From NCBI GenBank assembly GCA_902596985.1, contig CACJWR010000003.1, forward strand, positions 1 to 64,000: a stretch of 64,000 nucleotides of DNA, given 5' to 3'. The DNA comes from an uncultured Alphaproteobacteria bacterium. Its GTDB lineage: Bacteria > Pseudomonadota > Alphaproteobacteria > Rhodobacterales > Rhodobacteraceae. The position numbers were made by a program, and so were the translations under genes. Position 1 is the stretch's first letter. Each line of letters starts with the position of its first letter. Of this stretch, positions 54,572 to 64,000 are shown in pieces. The notes under the pieces were generated by a model. The model searched no databases, had not been told where the DNA came from, and was given only the letters and a program-made list of their open reading frames with translations.

Positions 54572-55623
54572 GTACTATTATTGATGACAATACAACCGAT
54601 ATGGCTATGGAGGAAACACTTATTAGCCCAAGGTTTTATACAACAAATTATAAAGAATTGGATAAAATTGATGTTTCATCAATAAGAGATGAATGGGATC
54701 CATTAATTAAAGAAATGCGCTCAGACCCAAACAAAAGACATTTTCAGAAAACGTCTGAGTGGGACGATTTTGATTTTAAGGATTTAGAGCCAGGATTAAG
54801 GAAAGAGTTCATTGACTTTTTGGTTAGCTCTCTCACCTCGGAGTTTTCTGGCTGTGTTCTTTATAAAGAGATGAAACGTCAGGGAAGTAATGCAGATATC
54901 TGTGAACTATTTGCCATGATGGCTAGAGATGAGGCTCGGCATGCCGGTTTCATTAATGATGCTTTAAGAGAAGCTAATATTGCTGTTAACTTGGGCTTTT
55001 TAACGAGAAAAAAGAAGTATACATACTTTGCTCCAAAGTTTATTTACTACGCGACTTATCTGTCAGAAAAAATAGGCTACGCTAGATACATTACGATTTA
55101 TCGTCATTTGGAAAAGAACCCGAGTTCTAGATTTCATCCAATATTTAAATGGTTTGAAAAATGGTGTAATGACGAATTTAGGCACGGGGAAGCCTTCGCA
55201 TTGCTGATGCGATCCGATCCGAAGCTAACATCAGGTTTGAATATTTACTGGATAAAATTCTTTTTAGTTGCCGTTTATGCAACGATGTATGTAAGAGATC
55301 ATGCTAGACCTGAGTTCCACAAAGCGCTAGGAGTAGACATTGATTGGTATGATGACCAGGTTTTAAGGATGACTACTGAAATTTCAAGACAAGTGTTTCC
55401 TATCGAAATAGATCACGATAACCCCAAGTGGATGATTGGATTAAAAAGAGTCAAAAAAGCTATGTTAGCCTATGGAAAAGCTAAGCAGTCAAAGGGTGTA
55501 ACTGGATTACTTAAGCGACCTATAGCAGCATTGAATCTCGGCATAGCATTTGTGAGATTATATACTATTCCTGCAAAGAGGAACTCTGTACCTGAGACTA
55601 GCAGACTCCAGCCGAGTTATTAA
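54568..55623 (+). CDS. acsF: aerobic Mg-protoporphyrin IX monomethyl ester oxidative cyclase
   Basis: EFSGCVLYKEMKRQGSNADICELFAMMARDEARHAGFINDALRE di-iron motifs; EWCNDEFRHGE-like motif (KWCNDEFRHGEAFA). Confidence 0.97.
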   Translation: MSTIIDDNTTDMAMEETLISPRFYTTNYKELDKIDVSSIRDEWDPLIKEMRSDPNKRHFQKTSEWDDFDFKDLEPGLRKEFIDFLVSSLTSEFSGCVLYKEMKRQGSNADICELFAMMARDEARHAGFINDALREANIAVNLGFLTRKKKYTYFAPKFIYYATYLSEKIGYARYITIYRHLEKNPSSRFHPIFKWFEKWCNDEFRHGEAFALLMRSDPKLTSGLNIYWIKFFLVAVYATMYVRDHARPEFHKALGVDIDWYDDQVLRMTTEISRQVFPIEIDHDNPKWMIGLKRVKKAMLAYGKAKQSKGVTGLLKRPIAALNLGIAFVRLYTIPAKRNSVPETSRLQPSY

Positions 55624-55639
55624 AAGAAGAAAGAAGTTC

Positions 55640-56488
55640 ATGAGCTCAATAGTCAGTATATTTTTTGTTTTATTTTTATGGTGGTTCTTAACGGGCATAA
55701 TTCTATATACAGCAAAGCGATTAGATTTAGGTGATAGCAAGACACGGTTCACAGTAGTTTTAGTTACTTTGCCTCTGTTTTTTTGCGCATGGTACTTTTA
55801 TTTTTATTGTTTGGATGGCATGAGCTATGCAGAAATCTTCTGTTCTTTCTTAGCAAGCTTATTTATCTGGGGATGGGTTGAATTAACATTTCTAACAGGT
55901 GTCGTTGCAGGCATTCCTCTTTTAGAAAAGCAAGAAATAGACGGAGATACAGAACGTGAGCGTTTTATAAATGGTTTCCGATCAATAGCGCTGAATGAAT
56001 GTTTTCTGCTTTCCTGTTTGTTTATTATGGCTGTTATGTCAATTGGTTCAGAAAATAATTTTGGATTAACTACATTTTTAATACTTTATGTGGCTAGAGT
56101 TTCAGCAAAGCTCAATCTTTTCTTTGGAGTGCCGTATATAAATTTACATTTTTTGACGGTCCCACTAAAGCATATCGCGACATTTTGTAGAGTTGCACCT
56201 ATCGGTTTTTTCTTTATCGCTTCTACTGTTATGTTGTGTCTAATGTTTCTATTCTTAGTGGGATTTACGTTTGCTGCTGAGCCCTTGTCAGATATCCAGT
56301 TTGGATATTTGTTGTTGAGTACCCTCGCGGGATTGGCGGTACTTGAACATCTATTTATGGCCTTACCTGTAAAAGATGCCATGCTTTGGAATTGGGTATT
56401 ACCAAACTTAAAAAAGTCATCAGATACAATTGCGCTGGCAGAAACAAATTTAAAATTTCCTAAGGAGAGTAAAAATGAACTACGATAA
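55640..56488 (+). CDS. puhE: putative photosynthetic complex assembly protein PuhE
   Basis: Polytopic membrane protein between acsF and hemA ([19 protein letters not shown]). Confidence 0.9.
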   Translation: MSSIVSIFFVLFLWWFLTGIILYTAKRLDLGDSKTRFTVVLVTLPLFFCAWYFYFYCLDGMSYAEIFCSFLASLFIWGWVELTFLTGVVAGIPLLEKQEIDGDTERERFINGFRSIALNECFLLSCLFIMAVMSIGSENNFGLTTFLILYVARVSAKLNLFFGVPYINLHFLTVPLKHIATFCRVAPIGFFFIASTVMLCLMFLFLVGFTFAAEPLSDIQFGYLLLSTLAGLAVLEHLFMALPVKDAMLWNWVLPNLKKSSDTIALAETNLKFPKESKNELR

Positions 56489-57689
56489 AATTTTTCAGGA
56501 AAGACTTGAAAAGTTAAAACAAGAGGGAAATTATCGGGTTTTCGCTGATCTTGAAAGATACAAAGGATCTTTTCCTCGAGCAAAAAATTATATTGGAAAC
56601 AAGGAACGTGATGTCACCGTGTGGTGCTCAAACGACTATCTGGGAATGGGTCAGAATAAAGATGTAATTGCAGCGATGAGTGATGCATTGGAAAAGTGTG
56701 GTGCAGGAGCTGGCGGAACAAGAAATATCTCAGGGACAAATCATTATCACGTTTTGCTTGAACAGGAATTGGCAGACCTTCATGGGAAAGACTCAGCTTT
56801 GCTTTTTACCTCTGGTTATGTCTCTAACTGGGCGTCGCTTTCGGTCTTAGGTGCAAATTTAGAAAATTGTGTAATTTTGTCTGATGAACTAAACCACGCA
56901 TCAATGATAGAGGGAGTTCGGCATTCGCGAGCAAAAAAAATTATTTGGAAGCATAATGATGTAAATGATCTAAGAAAGCATCTCAGCAGCCTTGACCCTA
57001 ATGTCCCAAAAATCATTGCGTTTGAGTCTGTGTATTCAATGGATGGTGATATATCACCTATCTCAGATATATGCGATGTTGCCGATGAATTCGGAGCGCT
57101 AACGTATTTGGACGAGGTGCACGCTGTAGGTCTTTATGGCAAACGAGGAGGGGGAGTCTCCGAAAGAGATGGAGTTGCTGACCGAATTTCGATAATAGAA
57201 GGAACACTCGGGAAAGCTTTTGGGGTTCTTGGTGGTTACATCAGTGGTTCAAAAGAAGTATGTGATTTTGTAAGATCTTTCTCAAGCGGCTTTATATTCA
57301 CAACTGCACTACCCCCGGCAATTGCTGCGGGTGCACTCGCCTCAATCAGACATTTAAAATCTTCTGAAATTGAGAGAGCAGATCAAAAACGAAAAGTAAA
57401 ATATCTCAGAGAAAAGCTTGATCAGCATAATATACCTCACTTATCTAATCCTAGTCATATAGTGCCTGTAATGATCAAGGATCCCATTAAATGTAAGATG
57501 ATAAGCGATATTTTAATGGAAAATTATGGGATTTATGTACAACCCATAAACTACCCAACTGTTCCTAAAGGAACTGAAAGGTTAAGGATAACTCCATCTC
57601 CTGTTCACTCTTTTTCCGATATTGACTTTTTAGTTAATGCTATGAACGAGCTTTGGAGCCAGTGCGCACTTTCACGTGTTGTAGCTTGA
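56475..57689 (+). CDS. hemA: 5-aminolevulinate synthase
   Basis: [67 protein letters not shown]; overlaps puhE by 14 nt. Confidence 0.97.
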   Translation: MNYDKIFQERLEKLKQEGNYRVFADLERYKGSFPRAKNYIGNKERDVTVWCSNDYLGMGQNKDVIAAMSDALEKCGAGAGGTRNISGTNHYHVLLEQELADLHGKDSALLFTSGYVSNWASLSVLGANLENCVILSDELNHASMIEGVRHSRAKKIIWKHNDVNDLRKHLSSLDPNVPKIIAFESVYSMDGDISPISDICDVADEFGALTYLDEVHAVGLYGKRGGGVSERDGVADRISIIEGTLGKAFGVLGGYISGSKEVCDFVRSFSSGFIFTTALPPAIAAGALASIRHLKSSEIERADQKRKVKYLREKLDQHNIPHLSNPSHIVPVMIKDPIKCKMISDILMENYGIYVQPINYPTVPKGTERLRITPSPVHSFSDIDFLVNAMNELWSQCALSRVVA

Positions 57690-57719
57690 TTAGGTTTTTA
57701 CTTTATTCAGAGTTCAGGC

Positions 57720-59945
57720 TTACAGATCTTTTTCAGAAGTAAGGAATGCTGTTTTTATATTCTTTCTATCTGCCTTTTCAAAATCGACTAATGCCTTATC
57801 GGCCTCTAGTTCAGTTATAATTCCATAGCCAAATTTTTCGTGGAATACTCGATCACCAACACTAAATATTTTATTTACGTTTGATGCACTATTGAAAAAT
57901 GGAGAGGAATTATTAGCCATGTTGTTTTGAAGTCTGCTCCAGCCAGGCGATCTGTAAAATGACGGTTCTTGTTCGAGAAAATTTGACTGGTTTAATGCGT
58001 TGGAAGATTGGAACCCTGAAGGTGTCAAGTCTTCAACATAGTTATTGGGTAATTCCTTTATAAACCTACTTTCTAGATTGAAGTTGAAATCGCCAAACTT
58101 ATATCTGCTCTCTGCAGAGCTAATTGTACATAATAGTTTTGCTCGAGTAATTCCTACATAAGCTAGTCTACGTTCTTCTTCTAAACCGTTTTGACCGTTA
58201 TCATCCAAAGATTTTTTGTTAGGAAAAGTTTCTTCTTCCCAGCCTGGAAGGTATACTTGCTTGAATTCAAGTCCCTTAGAGGCATGTAAGGTCATTAGGG
58301 ATACTTTATCTGGATTCCTGTCAACTTGGTTTTCCATGACAAGTGAGACATGATCAAGAAACGCTTGAAGATCAGAGAAATCATTCAAGCTCGATACTAA
58401 TTCTTTTAGGTTTTCTAACCTGCCCTGTGACTCTGGTGTTTGTTCATTTTGCAGCATATCTGTATACCCCGATTCGTCCAGAACCTGCTCGACAAGATCA
58501 ATATGATTTTTCTTATCGGATGAACCCACATCACGCCATATATCTAACATATCAATAAACTGCCCAAGGTTCTCTTGTATCCTTTTACCTACTAAGCCAG
58601 TCTTGACCGCATGACGTACAGCATCTATCAACCTAAAATTTTTTTCTCTCGCAATATTATGTAGTTGTTGTAGTGATTTCTCTCCTATCCCTCTTTTTGG
58701 TACATTTATTATTCTTTCTAAAGCTAAGCTGTCTGCGTCAGAATTTATTATCCGGAGATAAGCCACGGCATCCTTAATTTCTTGTCGATCAAAAAAACGA
58801 GTGCCGCCTATTATGATATGTGGAATATCTCTTCTTAGTAGGAGATCTTCAAAATCTCTAAACTGCCATGTTGCTCTGAACAATATCGCAATATCAGAAA
58901 ATTTTATTTTTTCCGACTTTATTTTATTGTAAATATCATCACAAATCCAAGATACTTCATCCTTCCCATCGATATGTTTGATTATTTGGACTTTGTCTCC
59001 CACATTTGACTCAGTCCATAGTGTTTTCCCGAGTCTTCCCTGGTTGCTTTCTATTAGACCACTTGCTGCGCCTAAGATATTTGAAGTTGATCGGTAGTTT
59101 TGTTCCAATCGTATAACTGTGGCGCCGGGGAAGTCTTTTTCAAATTTCAGAATGTTTCCTATCTCTGCCCCTCTCCATCCATAAATGGACTGATCATCGT
59201 CGCCTACACAACAAATATTTTTGCTTCCTTGTGCTAATAATCTTAGCAATAGGTATTGCGCCATGTTCGTGTCCTGATACTCATCAACGAGAATGTACTT
59301 AAACAAGTTCTGATAATTAAAGAGGAGAGAGGTATCTGTTTTTAATATTTCTATGACATGGAGAATCAAGTCACCAAAGTCAACAGCATTGAGCGTACGT
59401 AAGCGGGATTGATAAATTTCGTAGAGTTTTTTTGCTTTCCCATCAAATTGAAGGTCGTCTTCTGGAATGTTTTGATATGTTAAAGCTTTATTCTTCCATT
59501 GATCGATGATGTAAGCCAGCAATCGAGGGGGCCATTTTTTCTCATCAATTGACTCCAGTTTTATCACCTGCCTTAATAAACGAATTTGATCATCAGTATT
59601 AATAATAGTGAAATTGGAGTTTAAGTTTACTTTTTCAGCATGTCTCCGAAGAATCTTTACACATATTGAATGAAAAGTGCCTATCCACTTTAAGCCCTCA
59701 GAAAGATGTCCAATATGTTCCTCTATTCTGAATTTCATCTCATTCGCTGCTTTGTTAGTGAACGTAACGGCTAGAATGTTGTGTGATCTTACATTAAGAC
59801 TTCTTATCAAATAGGCAACTCGTGCAGTCAAAGCCTTTGTTTTCCCTGTTCCAGCACCCGCCAATACTAGAACTGGCCCATCAGTCTGACGCACCGCCTT
59901 CTCTTGCTCACTGTTGAGATCGCCTAAATATGAAATGTCTTTCAT
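57720..59945 (-). CDS. UvrD/PcrA-family ATP-dependent DNA helicase
   Basis: LNSEQEKAVRQTDGPVLVLAGAGTGKTKALTARVAYLIR; VGDDDQSIYGWRGAEI; SLMTLHASKGLEFK. Confidence 0.95.
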   Translation of the reverse strand: MKDISYLGDLNSEQEKAVRQTDGPVLVLAGAGTGKTKALTARVAYLIRSLNVRSHNILAVTFTNKAANEMKFRIEEHIGHLSEGLKWIGTFHSICVKILRRHAEKVNLNSNFTIINTDDQIRLLRQVIKLESIDEKKWPPRLLAYIIDQWKNKALTYQNIPEDDLQFDGKAKKLYEIYQSRLRTLNAVDFGDLILHVIEILKTDTSLLFNYQNLFKYILVDEYQDTNMAQYLLLRLLAQGSKNICCVGDDDQSIYGWRGAEIGNILKFEKDFPGATVIRLEQNYRSTSNILGAASGLIESNQGRLGKTLWTESNVGDKVQIIKHIDGKDEVSWICDDIYNKIKSEKIKFSDIAILFRATWQFRDFEDLLLRRDIPHIIIGGTRFFDRQEIKDAVAYLRIINSDADSLALERIINVPKRGIGEKSLQQLHNIAREKNFRLIDAVRHAVKTGLVGKRIQENLGQFIDMLDIWRDVGSSDKKNHIDLVEQVLDESGYTDMLQNEQTPESQGRLENLKELVSSLNDFSDLQAFLDHVSLVMENQVDRNPDKVSLMTLHASKGLEFKQVYLPGWEEETFPNKKSLDDNGQNGLEEERRLAYVGITRAKLLCTISSAESRYKFGDFNFNLESRFIKELPNNYVEDLTPSGFQSSNALNQSNFLEQEPSFYRSPGWSRLQNNMANNSSPFFNSASNVNKIFSVGDRVFHEKFGYGIITELEADKALVDFEKADRKNIKTAFLTSEKDL

Positions 59946-60067
59946 GCTATTGTAATTAACAACCCTAAATTACTTTATCAAATGAAAGTTTAATAATTTA
60001 GCTTCCTAAAGAGTACGCCAATTATTTTATTTGTTTTTCACAATTTTCCATGTATAAAAAATTTGGT

Positions 60068-60142
60068 GCGGGCGTAGCTCAGGGGTAGAGCGTTACCTTG
60101 CCAAGGTAAATGTCGTGAGTTCGAATCTCATCGCCCGCTCCA
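60068..60142 (+). tRNA. tRNA-Gly (anticodon GCC), CCA encoded
   Basis: GCGGGCG...CGCCCGC acceptor stem, anticodon arm TTACC-TTGCCAA-GGTAA, GTTCGAATC T-loop, CCA at 3' end. Confidence 0.96.
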
Positions 60143-60298
60143 AAGTGCTTCACAGACAACTTTTTTATTATGAAGGCTAGTTAGACAGATAATGGCTTTT
60201 TGCATTTGACTTTCTTATTATTTTTTGTCTAAAACAACCTATCCCAAATAGAAACTTCGGGAAAGAATTGATAATAAAAAGAAACTCAAGAGAACAGT

Positions 60299-61861
60299 AT
60301 GATTATTGGAGCGTTAAAAGAAAATAAGAAAGACGAGAATAGAGTAGCACTAACACCAGAAAGCGCTCAACTTTTGTCAAAGTTAGGTCATAAATGTCTG
60401 ATCGAAAAAGGTGCTGGTACTAGTGCAGGTTTTACTGACACTGAATACAAAGCAGCTGGGGTAAAAGTTATGGCGTCTTCAAGCGATCTCATTAAAAACA
60501 GTGAAGCGCTTATAAAAGTTAATCAACCTACCACTGCTGAAATAAAAAGATTTAAAGTCGGACAGATTTTAATTACTTTCATATGGCCAGCTCAAAACCC
60601 TCAGCTTGTAAAAGACTTAAATAAGAAAAAGATAACCTCTCTTTCTATGGATATGATCCCTAGAATAAGTAGAGCTCAGAAGATGGATGCTCTCTCATCG
60701 ATGGCAAATATTGCTGGCTACAGAGCTGTGATAGAGGCCGCAAATAATTTCGGTCGATTTTTTACTGGACAAATAACAGCTGCTGGCCGAGTTCCACCTG
60801 CTAAGGTCCTTGTAATAGGAGCAGGTGTTGCTGGTCTCGCTGCAATTGGAGCAGCCCAAGGCCTAGGTGCTGTAGTAAGAGCATTCGACGTGAGGCCTGA
60901 AGTTGCTGAACAAATTGAGTCTATGGGAGCCGAATTTTTATTTCTTGATTTTGATGAAAGTAGCTCAACCGATGGAGGTTACGCAGCACCTTCGAGTCCC
61001 GAATTTAGGAAAAAGCAATTGGAATGTTTCCGAGAGCAAGCTCCAGATATAGATATATTGATTACAACAGCGCTAATTCCAGGAAGAGATGCACCAAAAT
61101 TATGGCTGAAAGATATGGTAGCTAAGATGAAGCCAGGCTCAGTAATCGTTGACCTCGCTGCTGAAAAAGGTGGAAATTGTGATTTAACCAAGGCAGATAA
61201 AAAAGTTGTTACAAAAAATGGCGTAACGATTATAGGCTACACAGATTTCCCAAGTAGGATGGCAAAACAGTCATCATCTCTCTACGCCAATAATGTAAGA
61301 CATCTTTTTGATGATCTAACACCTGAAAAGAATGGAAAAGTAGCTGTAAACCTAGACGATGATATTATCAGGGGGTCGCTTGTAACCCATGGTGGAAAAG
61401 TAATGTACCCACCACCTGCGCCAAAGGTGAAAGCGGTGCCAACTACAAAAAATTCAGAAGTGGTAGAAAAAACACCCGAGCAATTGAAAATAGAAGAAGC
61501 TGCTGCTACTAGAAAGGCTGGTGCCTTTCAAGTAGGAATGTTAATTCTGGGAGGTTTGGTCATGGCCCTTTTAGGCCAATACGCTCCTCCAGCATTTATG
61601 CAACATTTCATAGTATTTGTTTTGTCTTGCTTCGTCGGCTTTCAGGTTATTTGGAATGTAAATCACGCATTGCACACACCATTAATGGCGGTGACCAATG
61701 CGATATCCGGTATTATCGTTGTAGGCGCACTTTTGCAGGTTGGGTCGCCTAATTTCGTCGTGGAAATACTTGCTAGTATTTCCGTTTTGATCGCAACAAT
61801 AAACATCGTGGGAGGATTTCTTGTTACAAAAAGAATGCTCGCCATGTTTCAGAAAAGTTAA
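60299..61861 (+). CDS. pntA: NAD(P) transhydrogenase subunit alpha (single fused polypeptide)
   Basis: [71 protein letters not shown]-terminal TM domain in the same ORF. Confidence 0.95.
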   Translation: MIIGALKENKKDENRVALTPESAQLLSKLGHKCLIEKGAGTSAGFTDTEYKAAGVKVMASSSDLIKNSEALIKVNQPTTAEIKRFKVGQILITFIWPAQNPQLVKDLNKKKITSLSMDMIPRISRAQKMDALSSMANIAGYRAVIEAANNFGRFFTGQITAAGRVPPAKVLVIGAGVAGLAAIGAAQGLGAVVRAFDVRPEVAEQIESMGAEFLFLDFDESSSTDGGYAAPSSPEFRKKQLECFREQAPDIDILITTALIPGRDAPKLWLKDMVAKMKPGSVIVDLAAEKGGNCDLTKADKKVVTKNGVTIIGYTDFPSRMAKQSSSLYANNVRHLFDDLTPEKNGKVAVNLDDDIIRGSLVTHGGKVMYPPPAPKVKAVPTTKNSEVVEKTPEQLKIEEAAATRKAGAFQVGMLILGGLVMALLGQYAPPAFMQHFIVFVLSCFVGFQVIWNVNHALHTPLMAVTNAISGIIVVGALLQVGSPNFVVEILASISVLIATINIVGGFLVTKRMLAMFQKS

Positions 61862-61872
61862 GAGGTTCTCTT

Positions 61873-63276
61873 ATGCTAAGTACAGAGTTAGTAACAGCGG
61901 CGTATATCGGTTCAAGCGTATTATTTATCCTCTCTCTAGGTGGTTTGAGCAACCAAGAAAAAGCCAAAAGAGGTGTTTGGTTTGGTATTGTGGGTATGGC
62001 TATTGCCATTTTGGCAACTGTATTAGGCCCAGAAATGAGTGTATCTAAGTATTTAATTCCGAGCCTCATTGTAGGTTCAATAATTGGATTGTTTGTTGCC
62101 CAAAGAGTTCAAATGACGGGGATGCCTGAATTGGTAGCAGCCCTACATTCTTTTGTTGGTTTAGCAGCAGTTTTTATTGGTTTAAATCAGGAAATTAACC
62201 CTACCAAAATGTATTTTGGAGCCGATAAAGTGATACATGATACAGAAGTTTTTCTTGGTATTTTTATTGGTGCTATTACTTTCACAGGATCCGTAGTAGC
62301 GTATGGGAAGCTTGCTGGGAGTATAACTGGGAAAGCAGTTATTTTACCCGGTCGACATCTCTTAAACATAGTGATGTTTGTTGTTTGTTTAGTGCTTGGT
62401 TGGATGTACCTTAACGACACAGTCTTAGCGACATATCTCAACCAAACGGGAATATGGACGCTAGTAGCTATGACTATAATTGCTTTCGTTATCGGTGCGC
62501 ATTTGGTTTTGGCCATTGGTGGTGCTGATATGCCCGTTGTGGTATCAATGCTAAATAGTTACTCAGGATGGGCAGCTGCAGCTACAGGTTTTATGTTAGG
62601 CAACGACCTGTTAATTGTTACCGGCGCGCTTGTTGGGTCCTCTGGAGCCATCCTTTCTTATATTATGTGTAAAGCGATGAATAGAAACTTTGTATCTGTT
62701 ATATTAGGAGGATGGGGAGGAAGTGGCGAACCATTGGCTGATATAGAGGGAGAGATGGTTGCAACTGACAATGACTCCGTCGCCAGTATGCTCGAAAATG
62801 CAAAAGAGATTATTATTGTCCCAGGTTACGGAATGGCTGTTGCTCAAGCTCAATCGTCTATTTCTGAGCTTACCAAACGCCTTCGTAATAGAGGCAAAAA
62901 TGTTAGATTCGCAATCCATCCCGTTGCAGGAAGATTACCTGGACATATGAATGTACTACTTGCCGAAGCAAAAGTACCATACGACATAGTTCTCGAAATG
63001 GATGAAATAAATCAAGATTTCCCAGAAACAGATGTAGTTATAGTTATTGGTTCTAATGATATTGTAAATCCCGCTGCTCAAGATGATCCAAATAGTCCTA
63101 TTGCTGGGATGCCCGTACTGGAGGTATGGAAATCTAGGGACGTCATAATCTCGAAACGCGGCAAGGGTACAGGTTATTCGGGTATCGAAAATCCTCTGTT
63201 TTATAAAGAAAATAGTAGAATGTTGTATGGAGACGCAAAAAAGTCGGTCGACGAGCTATTAACAAAAATTAGCTGA
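61873..63276 (+). CDS. pntB: NAD(P) transhydrogenase subunit beta
   Basis: [72 protein letters not shown]. Confidence 0.96.
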   Translation: MLSTELVTAAYIGSSVLFILSLGGLSNQEKAKRGVWFGIVGMAIAILATVLGPEMSVSKYLIPSLIVGSIIGLFVAQRVQMTGMPELVAALHSFVGLAAVFIGLNQEINPTKMYFGADKVIHDTEVFLGIFIGAITFTGSVVAYGKLAGSITGKAVILPGRHLLNIVMFVVCLVLGWMYLNDTVLATYLNQTGIWTLVAMTIIAFVIGAHLVLAIGGADMPVVVSMLNSYSGWAAAATGFMLGNDLLIVTGALVGSSGAILSYIMCKAMNRNFVSVILGGWGGSGEPLADIEGEMVATDNDSVASMLENAKEIIIVPGYGMAVAQAQSSISELTKRLRNRGKNVRFAIHPVAGRLPGHMNVLLAEAKVPYDIVLEMDEINQDFPETDVVIVIGSNDIVNPAAQDDPNSPIAGMPVLEVWKSRDVIISKRGKGTGYSGIENPLFYKENSRMLYGDAKKSVDELLTKIS

Positions 63277-63280
63277 CTTT

Positions 63281-64000
63281 TTAAAAATCAGTTTTGGCTC
63301 CACCGTCTTTTTTTCTTCGTTGAACAAAATTGTATAATTCTGACGCTATTTTTGAATCAATAATTGGGGGTTCAAACTCCTCTAGTATCTGCTTCCAAAG
63401 GTTGTTTGCCCTTTTCTCCGTCAATAGTTTCCCATCTGCTTCCCAAGCCTCATAGTTGCGCCAGTCTGATAAGATTGGTGCATAAAAAGCATCCTTATAC
63501 CTTTCTTGGGTATGTGTAGCGCCGAAGAAGTGCCCATTATGACCCACCTCTTGTATAGCTGAGAAAGCCAACTTTTCCTCACTAGCATTAGTAATTTCAG
63601 GGTCAAGATATTTTTGAAGTTGTTGAATAATCTCGCAATCAATAATAAATTTCTCATAGCTAGCTATTAATCCACCTTCTAACCAACCTGCTCCGTGATA
63701 AACCATATTTATTCCCCCAGAAATAGCTGACCACAAACTGTTGGAGCTTTCCCATGTAGCCTGAGCGTCTGGAGCATTTGATGCGCACGCATTTGACGCA
63801 CGTAAAGGGATTTTGTAAAAGCGAGCCATTTGACCTGTAATCTGCGTTGCTCTGATATACTCAGGTGTTCCAAAGGCAGGCGCTCCACTTTTCATGTCGA
63901 CATTTGATGTAAAAGTCCCCAAAACGCATGGGCTTCCAGGGTTAATGTATTGAAGTAGTGCAATTGCTGCTAATGCTTCAGCCAGTGCCTGTGCAACTGA
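63281..64000 (-). CDS. trimethylamine methyltransferase (MttB) superfamily protein, N-terminus beyond window
   Basis: Reverse-strand frame stays open to 64000 (SVAQALAEALAAIALLQYINPGSPCVLGTFTSNVDMKSGAPAFGTPE...VGHNGHFFGATHTQERYK); start at 63922 in the ORF track is internal. Confidence 0.82.
   Translation of the reverse strand, partial: SVAQALAEALAAIALLQYINPGSPCVLGTFTSNVDMKSGAPAFGTPEYIRATQITGQMARFYKIPLRASNACASNAPDAQATWESSNSLWSAISGGINMVYHGAGWLEGGLIASYEKFIIDCEIIQQLQKYLDPEITNASEEKLAFSAIQEVGHNGHFFGATHTQERYKDAFYAPILSDWRNYEAWEADGKLLTEKRANNLWKQILEEFEPPIIDSKIASELYNFVQRRKKDGGAKTDF

Noticed and set aside
63273-63295. CTGACTTTTTAAAAATCAG bidirectional terminator between pntB and the mttB-like gene
   Set aside because: Stem is almost all A-T with a mismatch; plausible but too weak to call.

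Overview
The window is an almost complete Rhodobacter/Roseobacter-type photosynthesis gene cluster (PGC) in an AT-rich, probably marine, alphaproteobacterial background. It spans about 14.2-57.7 kb. Gene order: bchO-D-I-crtA (-) | crtI-crtB-tspO (+) | crtC-crtD (-) | crtE-crtF-bchC-bchX-bchY-bchZ-pufQ-pufB-pufA-pufL-pufM-dxs (+) | ppaA, ppsR-bchG-pucC-like-bchP-idi (-) | bchF-N-B-H-L-M-lhaA-puhA-B-C-orf98-acsF-puhE-hemA (+). Flanking genes are housekeeping or metabolic: a carboxymuconolactone decarboxylase-like fragment, acnB, class II aldolase, nitroreductase, acyl-CoA synthetases, an LptF/G-type permease, trkH, an MFS transporter and an enoyl-CoA hydratase on the left; a UvrD/PcrA helicase, tRNA-Gly(GCC), pntA/pntB and an MttB-like fragment on the right. 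No mobile element or CRISPR array was seen. The main points beyond gene naming are: (1) nine TGT-N12-ACA (PpsR/CrtJ-type) palindromes in five PGC promoter regions, paired at near-integral helical spacing and mostly overlapping a TTGACA-like -35; (2) crtA apparently starts at a rare ATT codon, 23 codons upstream of the ORF-track start; (3) neither pufC nor pufX follows pufM, and a strong hairpin sits there instead; (4) pufB and pufA, missed by the ORF track, with two hairpins between pufA and pufL; (5) a PpsR that lacks the inter-PAS cysteine region described in Rhodobacter; (6) a window that begins exactly on a HindIII site within a gene, suggesting a BAC/fosmid insert end.
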